Shown here: in pieces, positions 12,401 through 23,100 of the stretch
Layout of the letters: each line of letters begins with the position of its first letter
Numbering within the stretch: position 1 is the first letter of the stretch
Assembly (NCBI GenBank): GCA_019055375.1
Contig: JAHQIW010004583.1
Span: 62,001 to 126,000, forward strand
Length of the DNA: 64,000 nucleotides
Direction: 5' to 3'
Source of the DNA: Parelaphostrongylus tenuis
Taxonomy: Eukaryota > Nematoda > Chromadorea > Rhabditida > Metastrongylidae
Position numbers and translations under genes: made by a program
The notes under the pieces: generated by a model
Seen by the model: only the letters and a program-made list of their open reading frames with translations
Database searches by the model: none
Told to the model about the DNA's origin: nothing

Positions 12401-15400
12401 CTTGTATTGGGTCTATAAGGTACCCATAAAAGACCAAATGACATGTTGGCTCAAAAGATAATTATCAGATATGCTGGAATTTGAGTGTGAACTCAAGCAA
12501 ACACCCGGAACAAATGGTATGATATTATCGCACTTTCAAAAGTCAAAACAATGGCGGACGATTCTGGGCTGGGTAGTAACATCAAACCGAGTCTGCTACG
12601 ATTTTCACAAATATCTCCACAGTTGATTGATTATCACTGAATTTTTTGCCACTTTTTCCCACCACTGCGTTTGGAGAACAGAAGTTGAACTTTTACGGGT
12701 TATTTCTCAGAATTCGTGATCCCATCAATTTATTTTGTCGATCCTTGATTGTTATCAAACTAACCGCCATGTCAACGCAACTTAAGCTTTCCAGACGACT
12801 GAGTTTCTTGCCGGTACTGGAAAATTCCACAATCCGAGGTGGATCTTGACACGATCAGGAAAAATGCTTTACACACTTCTAAATAATCAACGAAAGGCCG
12901 CTCAGAATTTATTGAATGGCACAAGATTTTTTGGCTTTGTTACGGTATCCTCTTATATTTCTTCGAAGTTTTTAGCAATCTCATAAGGCTGAAAAATACT
13001 TTTAGCACGACGTAGTCGTATCTGCACTGTTGGATTCCATGCGAGTGTTGAACGTGGCACTAGCTCCGCAACGAAGACCAGATTTTGTGGCAGCTGTTGT
13101 TTTTGAGTTATGGAAAAAAGAGATGCAACATTACGTTAAGGTTTGTTAATATTCAGGCTACATGTTCAGAGCCAGAGGAAATCAGTAAACGAAGCTCTAG
13201 TATCTCTGTCCAGCAGTTTCGACGTGTTAAATATAGTATTTATTGAATACTAGTAATGCTTCACAGTACAGTGAAGCATAAATATAGCATAAATATTATA
13301 ACAATCGCGGTGGCTTACGTTTCGGCGAGGTTCGCCATCTTCACAGCCTGGAAAGGTCAAATTGATACGCAAAGCACTCAGTCAAAAGCCTCCACAACCT
13401 TAGTAAAAGCGTAAGGAACGAATTTTTGGATCGCATAGCAAAAACTTCAATACAAAAACGCACTCACCTCTTAGATGTTCCAGGTCCGTCAATTAATCAT
13501 TGAAGACCTGCCACTTAGAGTCGGTGCGTGAAAGCGACTGCACCTGGCTCAGACCGGGAAGATTAGCCTGAGGTATGGTGCGAGGTCACGCGTTATTACA
13601 AGGCACTCCTCTTGACGATTCATTTTTGGGCCTTTACTATGTATCCAGAAAACTTCCAAAGTCTTAGGCGCTGATATTTTTGATTCCTATGTAAGGACCG
13701 TGAATCTAACGTCAATATCTGCCTCACTATGCTTTTGTTCCTTATGCGTGCCTAGTGGGATTTTCCGTTGGAGTTACGTTTCCCAGCTAGGTTCTCTTTT
13801 ACACGGATGCAGAGTGGTTTACCCGTTTCGCCAATGTAATCCTCCACACATGCCTCTCAAGAGATCAGGTAAATTGTACGAAATCTCGTGCCCGCCGTCT
13901 CCTCTGCCGTTTGGGCAAACTGTGTAGTCTTTCTTTCCGCAGAGGCTGTCATGCAGTCGGTTGCGGACTAATTGGAGCTTAAGTGTATTCGGTGGTATCT
14001 CGACTACTGTTACCGAATATCTGAACCTGCTCTTCTGAGTTGCTTTTACTAGCTGCACTTACTTCGTTAGAGATAAGGAAGATGGATGGATTTTTATCTT
14101 CGCCAGATCCTCCGTTTGCGGGTGCCGAATTTCCTCTGATCCTAACCTGAGGAGCTCCTACCGTGTTGTAGCCATTTGAGATGGCTATTTTGCGGGCCCA
14201 AGCTTAGGGACTCTATCCTATATTCTTCCTGTGCACACACTAAGAGCTGTTTGAAACACGTTTTTCACAAGTGCGCATTTTGTGTGCGATGGATGTGAAG
14301 ATAGATATGAATCAGAACGTTTTTGTTGCTTGGCTTGCGGTACCATTTTGTGCTGTAGGAGTTCTTGGACAGGTTGACTTGGACGTTCAAAAATGGCAGC
14401 CAATTTGACTTAGGTATCTCAAAGGTGAACTTTATGTACTCTGACTGACTATTAAACTATTTAAAGCATTTGTACATCTCCTTTTGTGTTGAGCAGACGA
14501 CAAGCAATCATCTATATATCTACAGTAGAGTAACGGCCGGAAATCGATTATTGAAGCCTCTGCTTCAGACATAGAAGCGATATCAATTGTCGGAGCTAGT
14601 CGCTGTCCCATTGACACGCGTCCGACCTGCGCAAAACAATTCCCACACCACGTAAAGAATGAGCAGTTTAGGCACAACGCCGAACGTTTGTATGTTCTAT
14701 GATTTTTGTGAGAAGCAGAATTTAGTGGAGAACAGGAATACTAGTGGTCCATCTCTACTATGCTCAGGTTGATTGATCGTCGATCTTGGATATTACTTCA
14801 AAATGGAGCTGTCATAAGAATTTTCCAAGTTGCCCCGGTGGATTAATATCCAGCTATTAAGTTATCAAGATAACCAACTCACAATGGAATTTTTTGCAGA
14901 ATAGGTTGTGCTTATAAAGATTGCGCATGTGCGGCAGTGGTTGGAGATGATTTGCAATATACATTGCGTCGGACGGAGGATCGATCCCACATCTATAGCT
15001 CTCTGTGGTTCTATCCTTCCGGTGTCGTAAAATAGCTACGGGACATCTCTAGGAGGGTAACAATACCTACTTGGTGAAATCGATGGGCTACCGAAAATCA
15101 CATTAACACCAGGCTGGTTTTTGTGGAAGGCAGAACTGACTTGATATATTCATAGAGCCAGTGTTCTCAGTGTGCAGACAAGGTATCATCCAGTCTACAT
15201 TACGAAAATTGGTAGACTTGGTTGCATGGCGCACCCCTCACCTATATTTCAACACGCGATACAGTTGTAAAGTTTCTTCCCAGCCGTTTCTGAAATTTTT
15301 TATAAAGACTAGCTACTGTGTTATTACGTTATCGGTGCACTCTCGCGCACTATAAATAATGAGTAATACTCAAGTTAGAGGATAAGTCTGAGATAATGTT

Positions 15401-17737
15401 CCATATCATTTAATATTATCACACACTCTCTCCTTTCATTTATTCCTAGATTGTTGAAGAGTATGCATAAGATTTCAAAGGTTTTCACTTTTTTCTCTTT
15501 CAAACAATTCTGATTCTTTTCTCAAGATTCTTATCACTACCACAAAATCGTCTCCGTTTCGCCTTCGGTCTTATGTACACACAGAGGTGTACTTATCCCA
15601 CCTTTCGACTTGTCAACTAGTTGTTTTTTCCATGCGAGCACAGGGTGGTCCAATTGTTTTGCCTACGTGTTCATCACCACATTTCGTGCATGAGTTTGGT
15701 ATATTGTATTCAAACCCATACCCTCTGTCTCTACAATTATGGGATATCACGCAATTTTCTATCTTACATAAACGGTCATACTAGCGTTTCGAACAATTAT
15801 AGACTCAATACGTTGTGTGGAATTTCTGTAAATCTTACACAGTTCCTTGGTCACTGCTTTCCAAAGAACTTTTGATAGCCGTGCTCGATTCGCCTGTCAT
15901 GAGTGGTGGCTCTAAGTTATCTTCCAATTAGGTTTGGTGTGCCATTGTCTACATCTCACGCCTATCTTTTTTAACCTAACGTCAATGACTGCTTTTCGTA
16001 GCCATCCAAAATGGCTACTCGTCGTGCCATGTTTATTAACTCCTGTTCTTACCAGTTGTGGAAATGACCATAAAGCAGTCAGTCGGATTGGCTATGACAA
16101 CTTGTGGCTCAATTGAAATGCTTATAATGCATTGCTGAAGCCGTATTTCAGCAGTTTCAAAATCATGGAAACCCACTCAGACTGTCACAGAGTATGTTTA
16201 TAATCCACTGATAACACGGCCATAATTCCACTTATTTTCCTATGTTTTATGTTGTTCAACTGATTTCAGGTCTTGTAAGCGTTTAATTCATGACTCATAG
16301 GTTCTATATCGACGGAACACGGAAAGTGATGAATTTATCAACTTGACTCCTAAGATAGAAAGATGTGGCGGCGGAGAAGTTTGTGATATGGAGGTGTTGG
16401 AGGAGGCAGTTAGATGTTTTCAAACCAACCATCCGGAGGTTCTATGTGGGGTGAGCCATACATAACATTTTAGTGCGCCATCCATCGCTTTCGCTTAATA
16501 TTATTTTTAGGATCAAAACATTGGAAGCGATCCAAGTGGAATCAATGGAGGTACAAGTAAACATGTGCTTGGTTAAGGTCGGCCTCTCATATGGTTTACC
16601 GTCTCATTGTGGCTGAATGTGTTTGTGGGTGTCGGACTGCGAAGTACAATAAGAGGAAGGGGTGGGGGTCAAACATCCAGCAGAGCCACCCAAGCTGAGA
16701 AATAGTCCGACGTTTTCACTTGGAAAGTCCAACTAGAAATAAACCGTACCAGAAATGACCGCCGTTTTGGTAGCCACTAGTCGCAAGGTGGTAATCTCTC
16801 TCTGATTCACAAGACCAGGCCACTGCTCAAATGTGGTGACGATCTGAGAAAACCCCGGGCCAGGCTTACATCGGGACTTTGAGAACAAAACAGCTAAACT
16901 ACCATATTTTCATGAGGTGAAGTCAGCACAGTTTGCGAAATCGGACCGTCCAAGTATCCAGATATCTGCTAGGTTTGATTTACAGGGAGTCGATAAAGTC
17001 TGGTGACTCTTTGTCCCGGACTAGTATTTCACCGTAAACATTCTTAGACGCTGTGTTGGTTTAACGAGAAAGAAAGAAGGAGAAAGAGAGTTGTGTAAGT
17101 GTGCTTGTATGCAATAGGTCAGATAGGTCGCCGTTAGTTATGCTCAAAGTCTTCAGCGTCTGGAATATCACTAATTATTAGCATAAAAGGCGTAACTAAG
17201 GTGAAGAAATACTAATTATTCAACAAAATAGCTAGTATGATAGGATGTTTTGAGCCTTTTATGAGATCTGATACGCCACTTATACAGTGCCAGACTTCTG
17301 CTGTTTCACCCTTGCAGGCTTCTCAGTATCATAAAGCATTTCGGCTCAGCCGATTCCTTACAGAGGGATGTACCTTAAAATATCTAGCATAGGTGTTGTG
17401 GCTAACACTAGATGTGCTTCCATTGCGCATATTAATAGAGTTTCTAGGCATTTTCTTTTTTTTGGCCTAAAAATCTACGCTTTTTTGCGATCATGATTAT
17501 AGTAAGTAAATAGATGTCGATGCCTTGCCTTTAGTCAAACTGAATCATATCCACTTGGAATCAAAAGCAGAGAACCACCAGAAAAAATTTCATATAGAAC
17601 CTATTTCAGGATCTAATGTTCTCCTCATGCTATTCATCGCTTTGTTCGCACTGCTGTTCCTTGCTTCTCTTACACATCATATACGCTGTTACACAGCAAG
17701 GAAACAGAGTGCAAAGTCTTCTCGAGACAATCCATAG
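3466..17737 (+). CDS. Histidine acid phosphatase, membrane-anchored, multi-exon
   Basis: Hydrolyses phosphomonoesters through a phosphohistidine, and probably acts in the lysosome, the gut lumen or at the cell surface. Exon 1 (3466-3534) encodes a signal peptide running into LILVQT. Exon 6579-6671 follows with the catalytic motif VFRHGDRAS. Further exons: 8223-8305 (QAHKLGLSLRRRYVENEF), 10635-10724 (tentative, the arginine-motif block VWLRIGD), 11440-11526, 11586-11690, 12065-12139, an exon ending at 12944 (start unclear, 12787 or 12859), 13006-13140 starting with the catalytic HD pair, 16301-16450 (conserved cysteines), 16511-16550 and 17610-17737. The last exon gives a C-terminal membrane helix (VLLMLFIALFALLFLASL) and a short basic tail, as in worm membrane-bound acid phosphatases. 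Splice phases agree where checked. At least one small exon between 6671 and 8223 was not found. Around 12830 the IRGGS motif and the downstream frame do not join cleanly, so either an unrecognised splice or a one-base lesion is present. The family is certain, the complete model is not. Confidence 0.9.
3535..6578 (+). other. First intron of the phosphatase gene
   Basis: No coding exon was found in these 3 kb. About 5880-6080 resembles the dispersed repeat also seen at 38590-39330 and 63700-63840: the GAAAGAGCTCTGT and GAGAAATATGCGC blocks are shared. A short open frame near 6180-6250 (VFIRPFITEKYLV) is not assigned to the gene. Confidence 0.5.
7205..7850 (+). mobile_element. Mariner-family transposon relic
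   Basis: The frame 7352-7564 reads like the N-terminal helix-turn-helix half of a mariner transposase: ASEATRKING, then ERTATKWFAKFKAGENTLED. A GRP-type motif follows one frame away. The catalytic DDD half is absent and downstream sequence has no transposase similarity, so the element is internally deleted. An end-like block (ACTAAATTTATTAGCCAGAAGTAA) near 7245 recurs almost unchanged near 52040 beside another mariner relic. Confidence 0.7.
7855..8040 (+). mobile_element. Decayed hammerhead-type repeat
   Basis: Contains CTGATAA, a stem II-like GACTGAAAGGC, GAAATACGTGT and the tail with TATCAGACC of the family at 2795-3178. One core guanine is changed to A and stem I is interrupted, so cleavage is unlikely. 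Confidence 0.5.
8306..10634 (+). other. Phosphatase intron, mostly featureless
   Basis: Besides a SINE at 9183-9420 and a short (AAAT)n run at about 9431-9452, nothing recognisable is present. Open frames are short and on both strands. Confidence 0.5.
9183..9420 (+). mobile_element. SINE family A, copy 1
   Basis: The head CGCCATGGTCGAGTGGTTGTG resembles the start of a serine/leucine-type tRNA with an A box. It is followed by GGAGTCGAGCTCCGTCCCC and a conserved body ending in GCTAGAAGTACTGGGATTTGCACA. The same body occurs at 26462, 32340, 43270 and 59306, always on this strand. The tail contains AATAAA-like sequence. Non-coding, and diverged from the other copies. Confidence 0.7.
11731..12018 (+). 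mobile_element. SINE family B, degenerate copy
   Basis: Starts with a tRNA-like ATTGCGCAGTGGTTAGAG and ends with TTAGGGATTGATCAACGCTGAGAGC, matching the heads and tails of the much better copies at 40916-41221 and 44529-44833. The middle is diverged. It lies in the intron between phosphatase exons 11586-11690 and 12065-12139. Confidence 0.7.
12362..12470 (+). mobile_element. Hammerhead-type repeat, core mutated
   Basis: CTGACGT, GGCCGCCAAGGC and GGAAACACTTGTAT replace the intact core, so the A9 position is lost. Stem I is nevertheless well paired in two helices: ACCCA with TGGGT, and outside an internal loop GGGTAC (12362-12367) with GTACCC (12420-12425). The downstream tail with AAGACCAAATGACATGTTGGC matches the copy near 36930. 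The sequences of both helices differ from the other copies while the pairing is kept. Confidence 0.6.
13290..14700 (-). mobile_element. Penelope-like retroelement relic (RT and GIY-YIG)
   Basis: Read on the minus strand. At 14432-14677 a reverse-transcriptase piece has VGRVSMGQRLAPT and the catalytic YCRYIDDC. At 14218-14403 the following conserved block reads SHPSHTKCALVKNVFQTA, and at 13819-14058 PPNTLKLQLVRNRLHDSLC with a cysteine-rich stretch. At about 13490-13830, in several frames, comes a GIY-YIG endonuclease remnant (YIGETGKPLCIRVKE and QEECLVITRDLAPYLR). RT followed by GIY-YIG is diagnostic for Penelope-like elements. Frameshifts and stops make it dead. Near 13335, GAAGATGGCG...CGCCGAAACG is the hammerhead-derived end motif of this class. 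It sits antisense in the phosphatase intron. Confidence 0.82.
14922..15085 (+). mobile_element. SINE family B, truncated copy
   Basis: GCGCATGTGCGGCAGTGGTTGGAG followed by GCGTCGGACGGAGGATCGATC corresponds to the tRNA-like head of family B. Only the first half is recognisable. Confidence 0.55.
15500..15900 (-). mobile_element. Second Penelope-like fragment
   Basis: Minus-strand translation in shifting frames gives CGDEHVGKTIGPPCARM and STPLCVHKTEGE, which follow the cysteine-rich/GIY-YIG border of Penelope-like elements (compare C-G-x-E-Y-x-G-E-T). No long frame is left. It may be the continuation of the relic to its left or a separate insertion. Confidence 0.4.
17250..17390 (-). mobile_element. 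Decayed hammerhead-type repeat
   Basis: On the minus strand CTGAGAA, GCC-TGCAAG-GGT and GAAAC follow in the right order, with the family tail CTCATAAAAGGCTCAAAAC. The core GA is changed to AA, so it should not cleave. Lies in the last phosphatase intron. Confidence 0.5.
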
Positions 17738-20102
17738 TGACAAGGCTGATTCTTCCATCAATACTGTGGGATTCTAATAGAATTCCCATTTCATATTTTG
17801 TGCAGCATTTTCACGCCACTAGCTCATTGGTTGTAAATACGAAATAATGTTGTAGGAAAATAGAATAATTAGAAAACTTTTCCGGAAAAAGTGACCGCTG
17901 AATTTCCATTTCTCTTGTGCAAGTGTTTATAATTCTTATCTTAGTATGTACTTTTATCTTTTTCTGGCCACGAATACATGAATTAACTGCAAGCTTTCTC
18001 AAACCGTAGAGCTATCAGTACGGTTGATTCACTTCTTATAGTACTGCCACTTATATCTAAACGAAGCTGGTATTCACTATGTATATGAACTATGTTATAA
18101 TACTATTGTGGATCTTCTTCTAATGTAAAAACGCAATTGGTCGACAACTTAGAAATCAATCTGCTTTCTAAATTCTGAATGTGACCTTTATCTGCTTCCA
18201 CGTGTTATCACTCATTTTTAAATTCATGCTTATTTCCCATCAACACCACTATGCTACGCACTCTTTTAGACATTTACGGTTCTCAAGACCAATACTCTTA
18301 CTGTTAGAAATGTTTAAATAATGGAACTGTATGCGATTACTAAAGGAGATGATATTTGTTATGTTTTGAAGCGCACTGAAACTTATTATTGTATATGTAA
18401 ATAAATCATCTCGTCTCGTTCTGCACAAGGCGTTTCTCTTCGCCATGATATTTTCTTTACCTTACTTACAAAAATAACTTCTGTGATAAATATGGTAGCG
18501 ATATAAATGTCGACATGTCGTAATTTACCAGTCTTCGTTTGACCGTCTTTTGTTCAGCGCTGCTGTCACTCCGCGGAGGATCTCAGCAGTGATGTATTTA
18601 CGGATTGTATACAGCAGAAAAAGCCACTAATCTTGAATGTGAAGATACACCATAATATCGAAGGCCGCAAGATGGAAGTATTTCATAGGTTCTGTTTATT
18701 GCTTATATCACCGCCAATGCGGTTAACACAGATAATTTGTGCAGGGATCAGTAAACTCCAGCGGTCCTTGTCTCACGACACTGCTCCTCAGGGATTACTA
18801 GCAGGAAAGAAAAAACTAATGCGCTCAATTCCTTTTTACCTACTACACTTGAGTAAACGGTCTTTTTAAGAACATAAGCAGCGCAAGGGACCGTTTCTCC
18901 ATTGACTGCCGAATAAACGAAATGAATCCTAACGGTTTGTATTTAGTTGGTGATGCTTATTATGAGCTTGATATTCTTGGAGTTTGGAGAAAAGTCCGAA
19001 TTTTCATCATATCCGAAGTGAAATCAATTCAAGCCGTTCGAAATGTGTTAGCACTATGAGCACCGACTTCACTGCAGAGAATCATTGCTCAGAAAATCTA
19101 CTAGCAACGTTTGGGTGGACGATGCAGACTGACTGCTAACCACGGCTTTGGGATAGAAACATTACTTACTCAGAAACTTAACTGACCTGCCTTCATACTT
19201 TTTGCCGATTTTTGCACCTCTCCTCTATGTCTGTCATATGTCAAATATAGAAGTGTTGGATTCATCTAGTTTTACCTGAGACTTTGTTGCGCTTTTCCAT
19301 GATTGAATTAATAGCATGGCGAATTTTGGTTGGGCGTATTTTTTCATGAAACCCCGACAAAGCCGTGTTATGGCTTTATAAAGTCGTCACCACAGCCAAT
19401 TGTGGACCCATGAGGACGGTGGGAATGTTTGCTGCGTCGTGACGTGGAACTTCTATGACGGCGGTACTTCCGTGCTAGGAGACCACTTATTTGGATATAC
19501 TATAGGAAAACGATTTATGTAAATGCTAATTGACGCAATCTCATATAAAAATATTTCTGCATTTGGAAATTTCGAAAAAATAGAAGCGGAGGTAATGAGT
19601 CAAAAATATATAATTTCTTCCTTTCGTGCTAGAAAAATGATGAGTCGATCGCAATTTTAGCCTGGCTTTTTCCTTTTCAGTTTCACAAACTTCCATCTTT
19701 AACTGGGCTTTCAGGTAACCTATGAAACCAAAAAGCCACCAATTTTGCCTACGTACTTTCCCAGAGGGAAGAATCATACTAGAACTGCAATGGAAAGCAC
19801 GGTTTTCATTCGTACTATATTATGCAATTATCTACTGTTGACTTTCACTGGTGCAGGAACAATAAAACTGAACTGAAATAGTCCCTCGCTTACTGAGTCT
19901 CATAGGGTACCGAATCTGTATTATTAGTAACCAAAAGCTTGAGTTAAGACTGGAGGACACGTTGAGTGGCAGACGCACTCGTAATATTTACTCCACTAAA
20001 TGTTTTCGAAAATTTTTTTGTGATAAGCTGATAAAATACCAGCTTTGTTACTGAGAGAGTACGAGTGGTCATTGTTCATTTATTGTTCTCCCGCGATCGG
20101 TC
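17738..20102. other. Intergenic stretch between phosphatase and E2 genes
   Basis: AT-rich with only short frames. I recognise no gene, RNA or repeat family. The promoter of the E2 gene must lie here or overlap its first exon, but no element can be pointed out. Confidence 0.5.
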
Positions 20103-23100
20103 ATGCCTTTCACTTCCTATATAAAGCAGGTGCAAGCAACACGTGTAAAAAAAGTGAGTTCTATTCACTTGGATATCAACATATAGCACATGTTCTCCAA
20201 GTATAAATTTTACGTTTTGGTTTAGTTAAAGGGCTCACTTGCCTGAGTAAGCTATATACAATTAAGAAACATCGTTCTGTTATGAGTTTTGTGACGATCG
20301 TTAGGAGATACTCTGTTCACGATACGTACCGTTCTTCAAAACCCATTTTGTGACTTCTGCCAGAGGAAGTGAATTTTCTGATTGAGAAACAAAAAGTTCA
20401 AATAGTCTTTGTACAAAGCTTGCTATTCTAATTTAAGGAAATAGATGAACTACAGGAAAAGAAGAACTGTGTAATCTCTGTTACTAAAGTGGGTAATAGA
20501 GACTCTTATGACGTGAAGTTTAAATCGGTACGCTTTGTTAAAGATATATTTGATTAGATTGCAGTTGTAAAAATTTCGTATAATAGTGAATCCGACTTCT
20601 TTCATAAGCTTATCGATCTGTTGATATGCTATAACATTACTTTTACTTTGCTGACTTTACGTTCACCCTACTACTGAGAGGGCAAATGTTTCTTAAAAAA
20701 ATTTGAATCCGGCGAACACATTCATGGTAGCACTGGTCGATTTCACTGTATGCTGTTTCAACAATGTTCACCATTATACCACAAATTTTGCTCAATTTGT
20801 CCCTCAAAAAAATCCATTTTCACAATTTTGTCATTTACAAAAAATGCAGATCCTTGTTTATCCAAGTTTCGTGGTTAATTTCTTGATTTTTGTGCAGAAG
20901 CAGTTCTTTTACGTCTTCGCACATAGATCGTTGAACATACCATAGTTATCCCTTCGGGACCATGACAGTCATTTTGATGCTCACCGTGCGGCGCCAAATA
21001 TCACTCAGCTACTGTGATGGCGGCATCGCGTTTCGTGGGAAGCAGGCAGATAGTCAGGCACGCATGCACAGACATGCAGAGCTGCCTGTCTGGCCGCTTG
21101 TGTAATTGTCGCACAAGTGACGGCGAGACGCCGTCTGCCTATCGACGCTGGTCTTCAAAGGGTTAAATGCCAAATGAGTGCTTTACATAACGATCAACAC
21201 GCTTGTCTCAAAGCTAAATGGGTTTTTTTTCAGTGGTTGCACCAAATAATGCACGTGCTTGACATGTATAGAGTAGTAACATTTGATATCCTTATAACAC
21301 CCAACACAATATCACCAATTTTTCACGGTCATGATTTTTCAATTACATGGCAAATTGTCAGTGTAGAGCACATCACGACACTGCTTCAATTCTGTTGAAC
21401 CATCTGTTGGGTAAAAATTTGTGCCGCTCGTTTATGAACACCGAAAACACAAATGTAGTGCAAATTGTTTACGGAATTGTAGATACAGACGGAGCTCTGG
21501 AGTATAAATAATGCTTGCACGTTGTGTCAGTATAAACACTGGTAGAAAGTGGTATAACTGTATTTATCAAGTGATCTAAGTTTTTCAAAATGATATCGAG
21601 TAATTCACCTAATGGGACTCCATGTTTGAGATGAATACGGGATTTATTACGCACATAATTCCTTATTTATTATTATAATTATAATTTGCGTTTTTTTTTG
21701 CTTTTTTTCAAACACTGTGTTTTTATGCGAGGGGTCTTTCTCATCTGCTGTGCGAACCCACGCAATTCCTTTATCTTTCTTTCTGGAGTTTTCTCACATC
21801 CATCAGTCTTCGAACTATTAGTCACGTCTGTGCATGAGCATTTTCCTATTTTGTAAAACTCACATTGACATAGTTATGGATTCTAAATCCCTGAGTACTT
21901 CGATATTTTAAGTCTATTAAATGTTAAATAAAATTTGAAATTCATAGTTGTACAGGAACATGATCCTTTCTCACAAGGAGTTTTGGCACTGAACATCGAC
22001 ATGAGCGGTGATTTCCCGTTTAAACCGCCATCAGTTCGTTTTGTCCATCAGGTAAGACTAGTTCGAGTAGTTTCTACGAGGACTGGCCAATAAAGAAAGA
22101 AAAAGCGTTTGGTGTTCAATAATCACTGAGAGATGCTTGATGCATTAGAATCCTTCAAGCATCGTCAATGGTAATTTGCTTCATTGCTGGCTGATCAAAA
22201 ACTCGCAGTCTGCTTACAATGCGTCAAGTTAGTGTTACTGTCCTCATAAATAAATCTGGCTCATTTCCGCGGCCTCAAAAAGATGGAAGGCTCGAATACT
22301 TCACGGCTCCTCATCGAACCTGCACCCATGAGCATTGGCAGGATATAGAAAAACGATTTCAGCGTATGTAGCACCCAAAAGATCTTAGGGCCTCTTTCTG
22401 CAGGAAGGATGTGAATTAGAGTCTGGGTGAGCAAACGCCACCTTTTTAAAGAAAAAAAAAATCCTTCCTAACAACTTAGCTGCTGAGCAGATTTCCTTCA
22501 CATACTGTTCACAGATGTTTTGATACAACGAAACTATGAAGTCGTAAAGCACGGACTAACTCGAACTTCAGGCTTCTAAGAAAATTGCCTTTATAAGCTA
22601 CTTGCAGAATGATACGTGATGATTCTTTTTTATTCTACTCCTTTCTCATATAAAGAAACATACTAACTTTATTTTTCGACAACAAAACTTTAGTTGGGAA
22701 GAACCGAGTGAAATAACTAATTAACTGCGGACCTCCACTCCATGTAGCAAACAATATGAGAACCACGAACTAAACTTTTCAAATTGTGAAGTTTATCTCG
22801 CCTTGTAAACCACTCTTTCTAGCTTTATCATCCGAATGTCGATAAATATGGCGATCTCTGCATACCCATTCTATGTTTTGACAATTGGAAACCAGCTACC
22901 ACACTTGGAGACAGTTAGTAATAGTTTAATATAGTATTATTATGCCCAAAATTCCAAAAGCATTGAAGTATGCATAAAACTAACCGGGTAGTCATTGTTA
23001 TTAAATGGCTACTCGTCGTCATCAATAAATTTATCCTATTCTAACACATGTATCAGAGACCTCGTTGCTGTGTGCTTATGAAAGATCACCCAGCGACATG

